A stretch of 64,000 bases of DNA, from assembly GCA_012064415.1 (NCBI GenBank), contig SSNU01000792.1, positions 124,001 through 188,000 of the forward strand, read 5' to 3'. Source of the stretch: Gyrodactylus bullatarudis. Its lineage: Eukaryota; Platyhelminthes; Monogenea; Gyrodactylidea; Gyrodactylidae. The stretch's first letter is position 1. Every line of letters starts with the position of its first letter. Of the stretch, positions 50,201 through 62,265 are shown piece by piece. The notes below the pieces were generated by a model that searched no databases, was not told the origin of the DNA, and saw only the letters and a list, made by a program, of their open reading frames with translations. Position numbers and translations under genes: made by a program.

Positions 50201-53200
50201 ATCCCCTGTCCAATCTAAGATAAAATCAAAAATTAATAAAAATATGACATAATACGCTTAAATTTGCACTCAGGATACGACTTCAATGCAAAAATCGAAG
50301 GCTGTTAACTTTAAAATCATCATGATATTCTACATTTAATGCTTCTAATAACTAAAGTTCACTACGAGGACTTTCAAAACTTGACAGAAATTCAAGCTAA
50401 AATTAAATACCAAGTTCGGAAATTCAATTGAAACTTCCCTCTACTCTCTAAAGCTAGAGAAAATCATTAGCAAATTGGTCCAAACGAATAATTTAAAAAT
50501 ATAACCAATCAGATTTCAGAGATTCTAGATATGTATTTATACTTAATTCTTTGGATGATCATTCTTAACAAATAAATAAAATGTTCTTGGTGGGTTGAGA
50601 ACGGTTGTGATAAAAATTCCTTTTGAAAAATTGAACCAGTTCGTATCCATACCATCCAAATTGGAATAGTTCACGGGTAAAATGTATTCAGTTTAAGTGA
50701 AAATTATTATTTGCCTTTTTTCCAAAAAAAATGCCTTTTTTCATTCAATAAACTGCCTTTTTCTGGTTGCCCTAGTAATCACCGTATTCAAAAAGCATAG
50801 AGAAACGTTTGAATGCGAATCATGAAAAAATATTCTCTGGGACTTCAAGGGTCTGAGTTTTCTTAGAACTGGATAGAATAACTATAGAAACTAGAATGAA
50901 TTGAATAGAATTCTAACATGAGTTATCTGTAGTTTCCAAATCTTGAAACATTTAGTCGATTTTGGCGATGATATGATTCACGTAATTTATCAAAAACGTC
51001 CGAAAATCCGCTTACAATCATATTTGTAGATATATAAGAAAAGAATTTTTATTCACTAAATGTACATTTCTTTATGGTTCATCAGTAGTGACACATAAAT
51101 AATGATAAAAGTTTAAAGTTCATTGAAAATAATATTTTACAATTTTTGAAAGAAATAGTAAAAGTTGAAGAAAATTAGAATAAATGTAAGCTAAAAAAAC
51201 ACCAAAACTCTTCAATAAATAGCAACAGTGAAGAGAAAAGTGAAAAAGCTCACATAGGCCAGGGTAATTGAAGGTTATAGGAATAATTTTTCTGAACACA
51301 CAGATTTGGCTTAAAGTGATTGATGAAGAATTTCTCCTTCACCCACAAATCCGTGCTGTCATCCCCCGCATTTTTATACAAGATTGAAAAATTAGAAATT
51401 GAAGCTTCGTGGTTTTCCTGTTTGATATGTCTGGTCACCGCCGTATCCTTCTTGAGGTGATCGTTTGACCTGGTTGATAATTTCCTAATCGTACGTCCTA
51501 TATAAGAAGCTCCACAGTCGCATTGGAATTTGTAAATTAAAAGAGTCTTTTCTTCCGGTTTTAGTAAATCCTTATGAATCAAACTGAATAATCTTTGGGT
51601 TTTAAATACAATTTTCATAGTGTTGATCAATAAGATTAACCAGTCGTCTCCTTACATCATTACTTATTTTAGTCGATTTAGTAAAAAGATTGATTAATTA
51701 AAGTATAAAACCTAGAAAGATGTTAGAGATGATTCGAGAGAAGAGACCCATCTGAGTCATGAAACAAAAAGAGTCCAAGAGTCAAGAAGAAACCACTCCA
51801 ATATATACATATACATATGAATGAAGAATGAATAATATTCTTTATCGCATGAAAGGACCTCCTTCACTATTCCTTTGCCTTTCTCTCGTCAGGATTGTTG
51901 AAAACATTAGTATTATTATTAGTATTATGTAGAGTGATGGTGAACCCTCCCCAGTGCTTTTCCATTCACATTCATTTAATTTAATATGCTTTACAATTCT
52001 AGAGTATTCATAATACATTTGTAGTATAGATATAGACTCATCCTTGTCTGCCTCAAGACCATAAAAAAATCTTTCTCTACACTCATTTTCACTCAGCTGA
52101 CCCATGAAACACAAGAATGGATCGATACATATTATATTCAAGTATACATTCAAAAAGCCATAAAAGTGTCTGTCTTTTATCTGATGGTAAAACATTACTT
52201 TTACATAAAGAAAGTAGGGAAATCTAGCCCTTTAAATAAAGACTAAATATAGACTTGACAAATAGGCTTTTAACCATAGATCACCCTATTGTCCTCTAAT
52301 TCGAGATTATCAAGAAGTTAACATGGTCCATATTGTAAACTTGAAAGAATTGAGGGAATGACCTAGCCAAACGACCTATACATACGATGGGATCCCAAAG
52401 TCTAATATAATGAATTAAATTCAGAGAGAATCATTTATAGGAATAGTGTGTGTGTCATATTGCCAATGACGTAATGCAAAACAATGACGAAAACAGTAGT
52501 AAAAGTAACAGTAGTCTTTTGTGTACATCAACATGTAAATTTGCCAACATAAATCAAGATGTATTTCAGTGAATGATGAATGCTACCAAATGTCTCGAAT
52601 ATGCCTCTTCATGTTATCTGAATCTGTATATAATTCATTTTGTGTGGAAGAATTGATCAGGGCTAGGCCAAGTAACCATCCATATATATATAGAGGTCAA
52701 CTCCTAATTAGAATGGGAAAATTCCATGAATTATCTCCCAACTAAATGGACTTATTAAAGAGTGATGGTCAGATATATAACCATTAGAGATAGATTTTAA
52801 AGATTACACACTAGGACTCTGTTAGAAAATAGGATCTTGATCTAAACATTTCCTGGATCAAAATTTTGTGCTGATTTCAGATCTGTAATTATATTTTCTA
52901 AATTGTGCTTGGTTTTTGAGATAAATTGAAAAAAACCGGATTAAAAATTAAAAAATTATTTCAAAAAATTAAATTTTTAATAAAATAAAAAATTCAATTA
53001 ACTAATTAGGCATCATCAGAATCAAAAATTAATTTCCTATCTAATGATACCTTGAGTGTCACCTAAAACAAATGTATCGCGCATTCCAGCTGCTTTTTCG
53101 TTAAAAATTTTGTGAATTTGGAATTAATTTTCTCCATTGCTATTAATTTCAAACGCTCAAAGAGCTTTTTAAATATTTTCTTCAAAATTTTATGCTCTCC

Positions 53201-56200
53201 CTGAAAAAATAGGTTAGAATTGGTTCTGGTATATTTTTACCCCTTTTAATCCCACACTGCATGCAAAATCATGAAAATTGCATATTTAACAAATGGGGTC
53301 TTTTAGACCCCAAGATAGTTTTTGAATATTTTTCGACATTTTTAATGCTGAAAGTATTATGGAATGAATAATTTTATTTTATCAAAGGTTTTAAGATGAC
53401 AATTTTCACAGATATAAATCATATATCTCTTGCGAATTTTCCTTTTGCATTTTTGGCAATTTATCTTTCTATCGACTGAATTTGGACAAAATAACAGCGA
53501 GCATTGACCGGGTCTGCCCCATCTAACTCGGCTGTACTTCATTTACTATTCTCTATGGAGATATCTTCTGGTTTCTTCATCAACTGGATACTCATAGCTC
53601 TCAAGAATATATCATTTTATTCAGCGATTCAGATCATAAACATCGTGAGTGGCCATCTATTCGTAGATCTTCTACATGAGTAATTTGTTACAAGCTGGTC
53701 TATTGCATTCTGGCTTATTCTATTTACTCTTCATGTGGACATTTACCGCGAAAGGAAATCAGTTGTTCATCAACAGTTATTTGCTCTGAGGGTGTGTATG
53801 ACTTTTGGTAAATAAAGCCTGTTCCGATTTTAAAATCATATTAAACTTTCATTCTTAGCCATGCCTTCTCGAAATTTTACGTGCATTAGTTCAGGGGAGA
53901 AATTCTGCTATGTCTGTGGATATTATTTTCATAAGACTGTTGAGAGAGCACTTCAAAAGAGTTCTCAGTTTTGACACTCCCTTTTCACCGCAAAAATCAT
54001 GTGTTTACTGCAACTCTAAATTCCTCAATCCTAACAGAGGAAACTATAGAAATTCAATAAGGCCAGCCAGAAAATGATTGTTACTTCTGTTTGAGTAAAG
54101 TATTAAACGGAAGAAAGCCAACAGATTTCAGAATTATTGGGTCAGAATGGACTCTTCAGGAGAGAATACGAATAATAATATTACTTGAAAGTAATAATAT
54201 TAAATAGAACTTTAACAGTACAGTATAACTAAAATAAATTGAGCATAGTAGAATTGAAAGATCTATTTATAATAACCATGAGAGACTTGAGACGAGTTCA
54301 ACCATCTCAAGGACAATCATTCTTTTTTGTATACTGAATTTTATCTTCATTTACATCTGAAATAGGCTCTAGGGGTGTGGAGAGAAGAAATCTGATTGAG
54401 AAGGAATCAAATAAATAAATAAATCTTTGACCTCATGGACAGATAGACAGAGAACAATCTTGAGAAATAAATTAACTTTTCAAAGTTTTGCAGGTGCTCA
54501 AAATACAGAGAGTATTAGCTATTCATGTTTCTCTTCTCAGAAGCTATACACAAAATGTGTGTATGACTCGACAGATATACATATATAAATTAAGAGAATT
54601 CTAAGGTGCTTCTGCTGTCTTTTTTTATTTCACTTTTCTATTTAATCGAATTTTATACAATAATATCATACTAATGGAGGAGTAAGTAGGTTAGTAGTTA
54701 GTTTTACTTGTCAACAAAATCAGCACAGAACTACACTCTTCTTGGTTGGAGAATAAATTATCTACAAGAGAATTTTATAATTCATTAATTACTTCTTCTC
54801 ACAAAAAAAGAGAAAGATAGTCTTATAGAGAATAAGAGGGTAAGGTTCACACACACAAACTAGGCGTTTAAATAATTGGATTTCTACAACCATTGAGATT
54901 TTCACAATGAAATTAGTAAAAAGGTAAACTTCGATTTTGAAATATGATTCATTTCTTTTTTTTATTCTTTTGTAGTAGAATCAAAACTCTGAATGCAAGT
55001 TGTTTTGTCTGAATATCCCACAACCATACTCAGATTTGTGTAATCATCAAAGGAACTTTTATTCCAATGTGTTCTTAGCAGCAGATCATTCTGGCTCTTA
55101 TAACCAGCATTTCAACCAAATAAATAAAGATTTTTGCCCATTCATTCTAAATGATGAATATGATTTTTGGAACAGCGGTAAAAAGAGGTTGATTAAGTTC
55201 AGGAATGTAATCCAAAGAGTAAAAGCAGTTATTAAGCGTTTAAAAAGAGCCAGAAGGGAAGAAAATGGATTCTTGGTCTATATATGTAATCATTTTTAAC
55301 CAACCTGAAAAAACATTGCCAAGAAGAACCTGAAAAAATTCTTCATCTATCTTAAATTTATTGATTTTCAATAAATCACCAGTCTCTGTGACTGAGGATT
55401 TTCTTGTATAGGATGTAAGATTAGGGAATTATCAACAAAATCAAACCATCATCTCAAGAAGAATATAGGAGGGACTAGCTAGACATATCACACAGGAGAA
55501 CCATGAAGTTTCAATTTCTAATTTTTCAAGTTTGTGCAGAAACCTCGAAGGATGACAGCAGGGATCACTTAAAACCAAATCAGTGTGTTCAGAAAACTTA
55601 CTCTTATAACCTTCAATTACCTTGGCTTTTTTCACCTTTCTATTCACTGTTGCTATTTATTGAAGAGTTTTGGTCTTTTTTCAGCATACGTTATGTTTTT
55701 ATTTTTCAAACTTTACTATACTTGTAAATGAATGAAAATAATGATGTACAAATCTTTGAAAGAAATAGTAAAAGTTTAAGAAGATTAGAAAAAAATTTAA
55801 GCTGAAAAAAACACCAAAATTCTCCGAATAGATAGTAAAATCGAGAGAAAAGTGAAAAAAATCACGTAGGCCAAGGTAGTTGAAGGTCGTAGGAATAATT
55901 CTTTTGAACACAAAAGTCTGGTTTGTATAAGAATTTCTCTTCCACCCAAACGTGTGTATCATGTTAAATCAGAATAGTTTGAGTCTTTAGTTTCCCCACT
56001 GGGTGTTAGTGGTTTCTTGCAATGAAAGCGGGATAGTCCCAAATTAGACTGTATTATTAGAATCAATAATACTGCACTAATATCTTTGTCCCGAAATTGA
56101 TGAAAGTTCTGATTCATTTCCCTATATGGTAAGAATGCTTTACTATTTTCTTTTGTGTCATCAAATGACTACTTCTACTTCCAATGTTCAATAGTGTATT

Positions 56201-59200
56201 TGAATAAACAAAATTAATCAAAATAGTAGTTAATAACTGTCCCTCTTTTTGATTTGACCAATCTCTTGCTTTTTGCTTCATCTGCCTTCTTCTGGTTATA
56301 AAGAATTGGGAAGAAGAGCATTGAAAATGCTTTGGTCTCATTTATATAGATGGAGATTCATTATGATAACTGACTACCATAGCTATAGTCCTCTCTTATT
56401 CAGGGTTGTACCTACCGTGTCCCTTTTTGTGTATGACTCTGCATGATGATCATACATCATTAAAGAGACACACACACAAACACCCCTCATACAATGGGTA
56501 TGCATGATAGAGTGGAAATTTCTATAAATTGTATAGAATGATCATGACGAAAAAAGGGAGGAGGAGGAGATGACAGTGTAAATTTTATTAATCAAAAAGG
56601 GGGTTGGGTGGAAATTAATTGGAAAAAATGAGAGAATTAAAGGTCATCTCTCTTTCTGGATATATGTGAAAAATCTAGGATTCATGAGTCATGGGGTTCA
56701 TATGTTTTTTTAATGGAATTATGAAACCAAATAATAATAAAGATTGGAATATGGTCAAATATCTCTAATATTTTTGAAGCTAAATAGCTTGACTAGAATT
56801 AGAGTTGAAATTCAACCAAAACAGAGCCTACTAAATAGAGCACTCTTAAATAGTCATACTCAAATTTAAAATTGAGGTCACGCAAATTGAGGAAATGTCC
56901 AAATATTAGGTAGGATTTTTAAATTAACTCTATTTTTTATGAGAGGAATTTTGTGAAAGCGCTGGATTTTTTAAAAACCCTCAGAGCATCCTTTTTCGAT
57001 ATATTATCTAATCAAGTCAGGGAACGTATAATAAATAATACAAGATTTAAGGTAATGATTTTTTACACATTTTTGTCTCTCTAACAAGTCTGACATTGTG
57101 AATCCATACGATACTCAATCTTTTAAGAAGCTAAAATGTGATAATGCTTAAACCAATCTGACTTTAAAGAACTGCTGGCTCAATAATCTTCCATGTAATT
57201 TACAAGGAAAAGGAATGATATTCAGACTCGAAACTAATCAGATTCTAATATGTCTCAAGATTCAATGAGTACCATAGCTTGCTAATGGGAGTTTTAATAC
57301 GAATGGGGACCCCCAAATTTCGTTCTAGGGTTGATCAAAAAATAATAATTTACGTCATAGTGATTTCTTGGTTACATAAAGATTATTAGTCAAATGGCCA
57401 ACGATGACGGTTTATGGAGCTTGTTAACAATGGAAAAATCGGTTGTCGATGTTTGAGTCAGGACCAAAATTTTATATATGTATTAGAAGTAGTCCTACAA
57501 CCATTTCTTGAGAATAGACAAGTTAGATTAAGTTGGTAGGAAAATGAATAAGCCTCCATTAGGTTGATGAATCGAGAAAGTGTAAAAGTTTATCAGAATA
57601 CACACAAGGGTTAGAATTAGGAAACACATTAATCTCTCCACATATGATATGTAAATGTATAACAGCTATGAAGAAAGAATCAATTATAAAATGGATTCGT
57701 ATTATTCGGGTTCCTCTATGAACTCTTTCGATTCCTACTCTCTGAACATCTTGAGAATTCTGTGCACATAAAAATCAAAAGAATATGAAGATATCAAGTA
57801 CTACGCACGCACACACGCACAAAGTTGCCTAAATGTGAATACGGGATAAAATATACGATTCTGGGTAAGGATACACTTTCAACTTGAAAAGTTCCCATTA
57901 TACAAGAGTTGAATTAATAGTGCAGATTTGATTTGAAGATTTATAAACAATCCTATTATCCTATATGATTTTTACTATGCTACTAAAAGTTAAAGTAGCT
58001 CAGGAGAAATTTTTCATAAATAGATATAAACCAAACTTATATGTTCAAAAAAACTATTCGTATAATCTTCAACTACCTTGGCCTATGTGAGCTTTTTCAC
58101 TTTTCTCTCCACTGTTGCTACTTATTGGAGAGTTTTGGTGTTTTTTCAGCTTACATTATATTCTTATATTCTTTGACTTTTACCATTTCTTTCATAATTT
58201 GTAAAATATTATTTTGAATTAATTCTCAACTTAAATCATTTTTAAAGTATTGCCACTGATGATGCTTTGTGAAATGTACATATGGCCCGAATATATCTTT
58301 TTTCTAATTTTCCAAATACAATTAAGATGATTACTTAAAATCTATATTAAATCATGTACGACATTGTAGATTCCGTATTTTCCCGAGCAATAATTTGAAC
58401 TGAATGATTCTCAGGATACTTTTATTCACTCTTCATTTATTAGGCTAAAAAACAATGCATAATTCTTAAAGATGGCTCTAACCAAAGTTCTTAAAGAAGG
58501 GTGATCTTTTGAAAATATTACAAAACTATTTGCTTAGGCCTTAAAAAAAGATGGTTGTAGATAAAAAATATGCAATTTCCTGCTTGGTATCTCTCATAAT
58601 TTTATTAGATCTTTTTTTCTCGATGAAATGCTATTTTTATCTTACAGTCTTCTCTTCACCTAAAGTCTTGAATAGAGGATAACATTGTCAGGTAGCAAGG
58701 GAACAAAGTTATTTGTATCGACCCAAATAATCTGAGAGCTATGGAGATACAATTTCAATACTGTTGATTGTTTAGAAATAAAATTGTAGTTTTGCATTCT
58801 TTTATTATTACAAATGGTAGTTTACACCGATAGGCATTAAAGAATGATACTCTGAGAACATTTGACAAGAGTACTTTTTGTTTTCCAAGAGCATAAAACT
58901 CTGTTGATATGTCTTTACTTCTCGTATCTATCTATCGTATTTATCTAACCAACAAATGTATACATATTACAAGTACAATTATAAATCTTCTGATCCAGAG
59001 AGAGAAAGAGGACTTACAACTGACTTGCTCTCATCCCTCATAAATCAATCTCTCCTCGCTTATTCAGTTCAACATGGAGTGCATAAAGAGGAGTGAGTGA
59101 GCAGAAATAAATAATTATACCCAGTTTGAGAAAGGAGAACGACAAGCTAGTCTCTCCTTCTAAACCAACCGAAACGAATTTGGATTAAAGTCTTTGGCGA

Positions 59201-62200
59201 TAATAAATCTTTCTCAAACTACTAGGTTACTATCGAGGCAGTCCTACTCATTCTTAGACGATAAAGGATTACTTGTTTGATTCCTGCTAGGCCTTCTAGA
59301 TTGATTAAGTGGTCATTTAGGGATCTGGATTGTTTGATTCAAATTCTTATTCACTTGATCAGGTAAATCTATGCTTAGAGATCATTAACCCTTAAAGTAC
59401 TACCGGGTTATATCTATCGCAAATCATTTAAAAAATTAATTATCATTCATTCAAGCATCAGAAAATACTTTGTTTAACGCCCATTCGATCTAGAAGAATT
59501 AAAGAATTAATTAAAGAGTAAGTTTGGAAAGATTAGAAATTCTCTGGGACTTTAGAGGTTAAACTGAGTAAGCTATTATCGATTTGCAAGAAGAAAATTC
59601 TCGATTCTGGTGTAAATTAGGTTAAATAGATTCAGATTACTCTTAATTTACACAACAAGTGAGGTGTGTTTTCTGTTTTTCTTTTTCAATGAATCTATCA
59701 AGGTTGTATCCCTTTTTAGATTGTATGTTGAATATTTATTTTACTTGCTCTGTGTTTAGATGAAGCAAACCAGAGGTGGTGCACTACAAAGAGTTCTTCC
59801 TTCTCTGTATCTGTCTATCTATCTGTATAGTAATCATCATAATTAGAATTTAAATTCCCCAGTAAAATGAAGAAAGAAGTAGGAACATACTCCAGTATTC
59901 TATACAGATGCTACTAAGTAATGCAATTATACTAATTTCTGGAATTACACAACATTCCCAAAATAAACATATCCTTTATCTATGTGGATTAGCCAAGGAA
60001 ATGGAAGAATAGATAAATAGTACACAGATGGCTTAATTTTAGTTTAAAACTTCTTTCAACTTCCATCACTTTGACTCACCTTGAATTGCCAAGCCGGTTT
60101 GAGACGAAAGGCAAACCAGGCAGCTAGCCAGATGAAGAGATAAAGGCAAGTCGACATCATTCCCGATAACATGAGATAACTGCCTGTATGTCGGTAAACC
60201 TCAAGGGTGGCCAGGAATATTGGCGTCTTTACGAGAATTACGAATATGGTTAGGATCATTGCAAAGATGTGAGGAGTATAGACGTGGAAGCAACACGAGC
60301 ATGGCCCTGTTTGGATCTCTAGCTTTGGCTGGCCAACCAGTGTACTATATCCATTGAGATTGCCACCTTGTGTATTCAAGTATTGACGATAGGCCAGCAT
60401 ATTGGCTGAGAATTGTCTATTACCATATTCAAATACTGTATAGAAGGAAATTAACATGAGCAACGATCCAAATACTGACAACAGGATGTAAGACAAACTG
60501 TGAATGTTTATATTCTGTAATGGAAAAGAAAGGATATTATTAACAATTTTATCTGTCCAAAATGTTTTTTGCTTCAACTAATGGATTCCTGTAACAGGTT
60601 CACACTTGTCCACCTGAACAATATTTCAAATAATTAAATTAAGAAACTGTGAACTTTGGATGATGATAAATCATCCAAGGAACAACAATGCTCCATACTC
60701 TCTAATAGAGGAAAAGAAGGAAATAGATCAAGAGGTTTGTAAGAAATGTTTAGATAAACATTTGTTGGAAAAGTTGACTCTCGTTCACTCACTCCATTAT
60801 AATGCCTTAAGCATGATGATTTATTTTTCAAAGATTCTTCCCCTCCCACCTCCCAAATGTTACGTATCGAAATGTGGATTTATTCTTTTTCCTTCCTCGT
60901 TCGTTGTTTTTTTCTTTTAATAAACAAAATTCTTTCTGGTTGAAATTCATTTATTATCCTGAAATCTCTGTGTGCATTTTGGATGTAATATATTTTTGAT
61001 GTACTTTGTTTTTTATGAATTCATTTCAAAAGTTTCAAGATAAAACTCAATACAGCATCATGAATAGTTTATTTCTCTATCGCGGAATCAAAAAAACTCA
61101 TCGAGCTCTAACGATTCTGCAGGGATTGACATTTTCTCAATGAATGTTGTAAACCAATTATTTACTAGAAAAATAATGAATTCATTCATTTTTCATACGA
61201 CAGGCTAAATTAAAGTTTCGTAGAACAAATGAGAAAAACACATTAACGAGTATTTTTTCGTATAAAACAGAGAAGTATTTCTGTAATAGCAATCAATAAA
61301 ATACATTTCACAAAATGTGGAGCGATAATAGCACAAAATGAATGCACTTTAACCTGTGAATAAAGTCGTTTCTATTCATTATCCGTACACCAAAGAGAGA
61401 GCTACAAATATGTATATGGTTCTTCTGAAAGAAAAAAAGAGTGAGAGAACTCTCTTTATTTACGTTTGTCAACGTTAATCGATTCTATCTCTCAAATTAA
61501 CATTGTTAACAATCTATCCATAGTAATTCACTCGAGTCTTTACCTCCACAACCTGTGTATGTTACTGTTAATCTTGTAAAATTTATTAAAAACTACAGTT
61601 AAATCATTTTTTGTCTAAATTTTCATGAATACGTATAGGGGTATCACACGATAATGGGGCAGTTCTCAGAATATAATTCAATATATTCGATTTCTTTGTC
61701 TAATCATGATCGAAAATATTCCTTGAGACAATCAAGGGTAAGAAGATTAACCTATAGAATCCTCAGTGGCTTACTTCAGTTTGTAGGTTTTGTTGTTTTT
61801 CAATAATACTGACAAGAGTCACTTTGATTTGTTGACCCCGGCTCGTGTAATCGATTAAATTCGAATTGATTGCCATCTTCACTAGGACACTGACAACGCA
61901 AAGCTCCAAGAGAATCTGGAATCCGCTTACTATCAAGAGGACGGCGAAGAAGAAGGCAAAAATCTTGTTCGTATACCAAAAGACAGCTGGATATCTCATG
62001 CAGAGGAGAAGGAGGGCGAAAAGAATGTTGAAAAACTCTGGCGACATTGGCCTAGGACTGATTGGGGAGGGACTGGCAATTATGTTAAGCATAAGTTGTT
62101 CCGTTGACATGGAATTAGTTGTCGTTATAACAGGGTTATTAATGGTAGGTTCTGTTTCCTCATCAGTTGTAACAATGGATGCCAAATCACTCCTGTGACC

Positions 62201-62265
62201 CGGCATATGAGGATGGTTCAGGTCATGGCGAAATATCAAACTGAGATCATTATTCCAAATGTAAT
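42342..62265 (-). CDS. Multi-membrane protein, 3' part of gene, possibly tincar (6 exons seen)
   Basis: Exons read by phase are 62265-61775, 60514-60080, 49801-49390, 44004-43819, 43112-42810 and 42562-42342 (about 682 codons); the 5' part lies beyond or unseen. The first two exons carry at least five hydrophobic segments (FFNILFALLLLCM, FAFFFAVLLIVSGFQILL, IFAMILTIFVILVK, YLFIWLAAWFAF) and the cytoplasm-like KPAWQFK. The other four code for a long Ser/Asn-rich tail ending EQITLKDDRLYSQV, whose last residues fit a class I PDZ ligand (S-x-V). Introns are 1.3, 10.3, 5.4, 0.7 and 0.25 kb and hold many mobile elements. The layout of membrane segments with a W-x-F end and a long polar tail recalls the arthropod protein tincar, but this is a recollection and unproven. 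Exon joining is strong; the name is not. Confidence 0.7.
44206..44238. repeat. (TAA)n microsatellite
   Basis: About eleven units of TAA/AAT in the intron between exons 44004-43819 and 49801-49390 of the membrane protein gene. Confidence 0.85.
44239..48784. other. Intron sequence, membrane protein gene
   Basis: AT-rich intron sequence. Short frames (44566-44754, 45020-45253, 46093-46296, 47431-47676) lack splice logic or family resemblance. Confidence 0.4.
48785..49211. mobile_element. piggyBac-like MITE, copy 1 (full length)
   Basis: A 419 bp element with inverted ends CCCTTAAAGTCTCACAG and, on the other strand, CCCTTAAAATCCCAGAG. TTAA occurs directly at both borders (48785-48788 and 49208-49211). 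TTAA target duplication with ends starting CCC is the piggyBac hallmark. There is no coding capacity. A shorter copy lies at 59385-59562 and a broken one at 49915-50872. Confidence 0.85.
49915..50872. mobile_element. piggyBac-like MITE, copy 3, split by another element
   Basis: The left part (49915-50010: TAGCAACTCATTATTATTTA and CATTCGATAGGAAATTTA) and right part (50775-50872: GAATGCGAATCATGAAAAA, CTCTGGGACTTCAAGGG) match consecutive parts of copy 1. They are separated by a 764 bp insertion. The left inverted end is missing and the right lacks the TTAA flank. Confidence 0.75.
50011..50774. mobile_element. hAT-like nonautonomous element nested in the MITE
   Basis: A 764 bp insertion with inverted ends AAGGGCAACCA (left) and TGGTTGCCCTA (right). 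It is flanked by GTAATCA on both sides (50004-50010 and 50775-50781), which copy 1 carries only once. Near both ends there are repeats of TGCCTTTTTT, typical of subterminal transposase sites. No open frame. The 7 to 8 bp target duplication suggests the hAT superfamily. Confidence 0.75.
50945..51660 (-). mobile_element. Penelope-like element 3' end with GIY-YIG domain, copy C
   Basis: A 126-codon frame (51630-51250) codes for a GIY-YIG endonuclease end: KFQCDCGASYIGRTIRKL, then RSNDHLKKDTAVTRHIKQEN and a tail KPNLCVQKNYSYNLQLPWPM. A CxC before YIGRT is typical of the carboxy domain of Penelope-like retroelements. The noncoding tail follows to about 50945 and is shared with the other copies. 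No reverse transcriptase part was found upstream, so this is a 5'-truncated copy. Lies in the 10.3 kb intron. Confidence 0.85.
51842..52195 (-). CDS. Unsupported 117-codon frame in the intron
   Basis: An uninterrupted frame with a balanced composition (GQLSENECRERFFYGLEAD) and a hydrophobic stretch near the end (YIILIIILMFSTIL). No family resemblance is seen. It is on the strand of the host gene but does not join its exons. It may be chance or a small nested gene. Confidence 0.2.
   Translation of the reverse strand: MFYHQIKDRHFYGFLNVYLNIICIDPFLCFMGQLSENECRERFFYGLEADKDESISILQMYYEYSRIVKHIKLNECEWKSTGEGSPSLYIILIIILMFSTILTRERQRNSEGGPFMR
53350..53850 (-). pseudogene. Decayed piggyBac transposase remnant
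   Basis: On the minus strand around 53835-53740 the words YTPSEQITVDEQLISFRGKC match the piggyBac DDE transposase core. Stops follow. At 53542-53357 a Cys-rich end (CQKCKRKIRKRYMIYICENC) matches the zinc-binding carboxy end of the same family. The middle is lost or scrambled. It could be a relic of the source of the TTAA-flanked MITEs nearby. Confidence 0.75.
53861..53974 (+). pseudogene. Short Cys-motif fragment, probably transposon-derived
   Basis: A 37-codon frame contains NFTCISSGEKFCYVCGYY, a CxVC zinc-knuckle start that recurs in repeat-borne proteins of many invertebrates (from memory). It is head-to-head with the piggyBac remnant. There is no continuation in frame. Confidence 0.35.
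55000..55299 (+). CDS. Unassigned 99-codon frame opposite the host gene
   Basis: The frame codes for a protein-like sequence (FILNDEYDFWNSGKKRLIKF) ending in a basic helix (KAVIKRLKRARREE). It extends upstream to a possible acceptor at about 54977, and a GTAATC donor-like site overlaps its end (about 55287). I could not link it to other exons. It may be an exon of a nested gene or part of an element. Confidence 0.25.
   Translation: MFCLNIPQPYSDLCNHQRNFYSNVFLAADHSGSYNQHFNQINKDFCPFILNDEYDFWNSGKKRLIKFRNVIQRVKAVIKRLKRARREENGFLVYICNHF
55480..55720 (+). mobile_element. Penelope-like element end, copy D
   Basis: Degenerate GIY-YIG carboxy end (HITQENHEVSISNF, then NQCVQKTYSYNLQLPW) and the start of the common tail. 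It faces copy E at 55750-55970 so that the two 3' tails abut, as in the pair at 31240-31890. Confidence 0.7.
55750..55970 (-). mobile_element. Penelope-like element end, copy E
   Basis: The minus strand carries the last codons (TNQTFVFKRIIPTTFNYLG frame remnants) and the tail CACTTTTCTCTCG to GGTGTTTTTTTCAGC. It is inverted relative to copy D. Confidence 0.65.
57990..58320 (+). mobile_element. Penelope-like element 3' tail, copy F
   Basis: Begins with the last coding words (YKPNLYVQKNYSYNLQLPWPM-like) and runs through GTGAGCTTTTTCACTTTTCT and GGAGAGTTTTGGTG to CTGATGA-N8-GAAATGTACAT (58256-58281). Confidence 0.75.
59385..59562. mobile_element. piggyBac-like MITE, copy 2 (short)
   Basis: A 170 bp element with ends CCCTTAAAGTAC and, on the other strand, CCTCTAAAGTCCCAGAG, flanked by TTAA at 59385-59388 and 59559-59562. 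Its inside matches copy 1 with a large deletion (CATTCAAGCATCAGAAAATA). Confidence 0.8.

Noticed and set aside
56114..56341. 75-codon minus-strand frame
   Set aside because: Low-complexity composition, no splice logic with the host gene and no family words.
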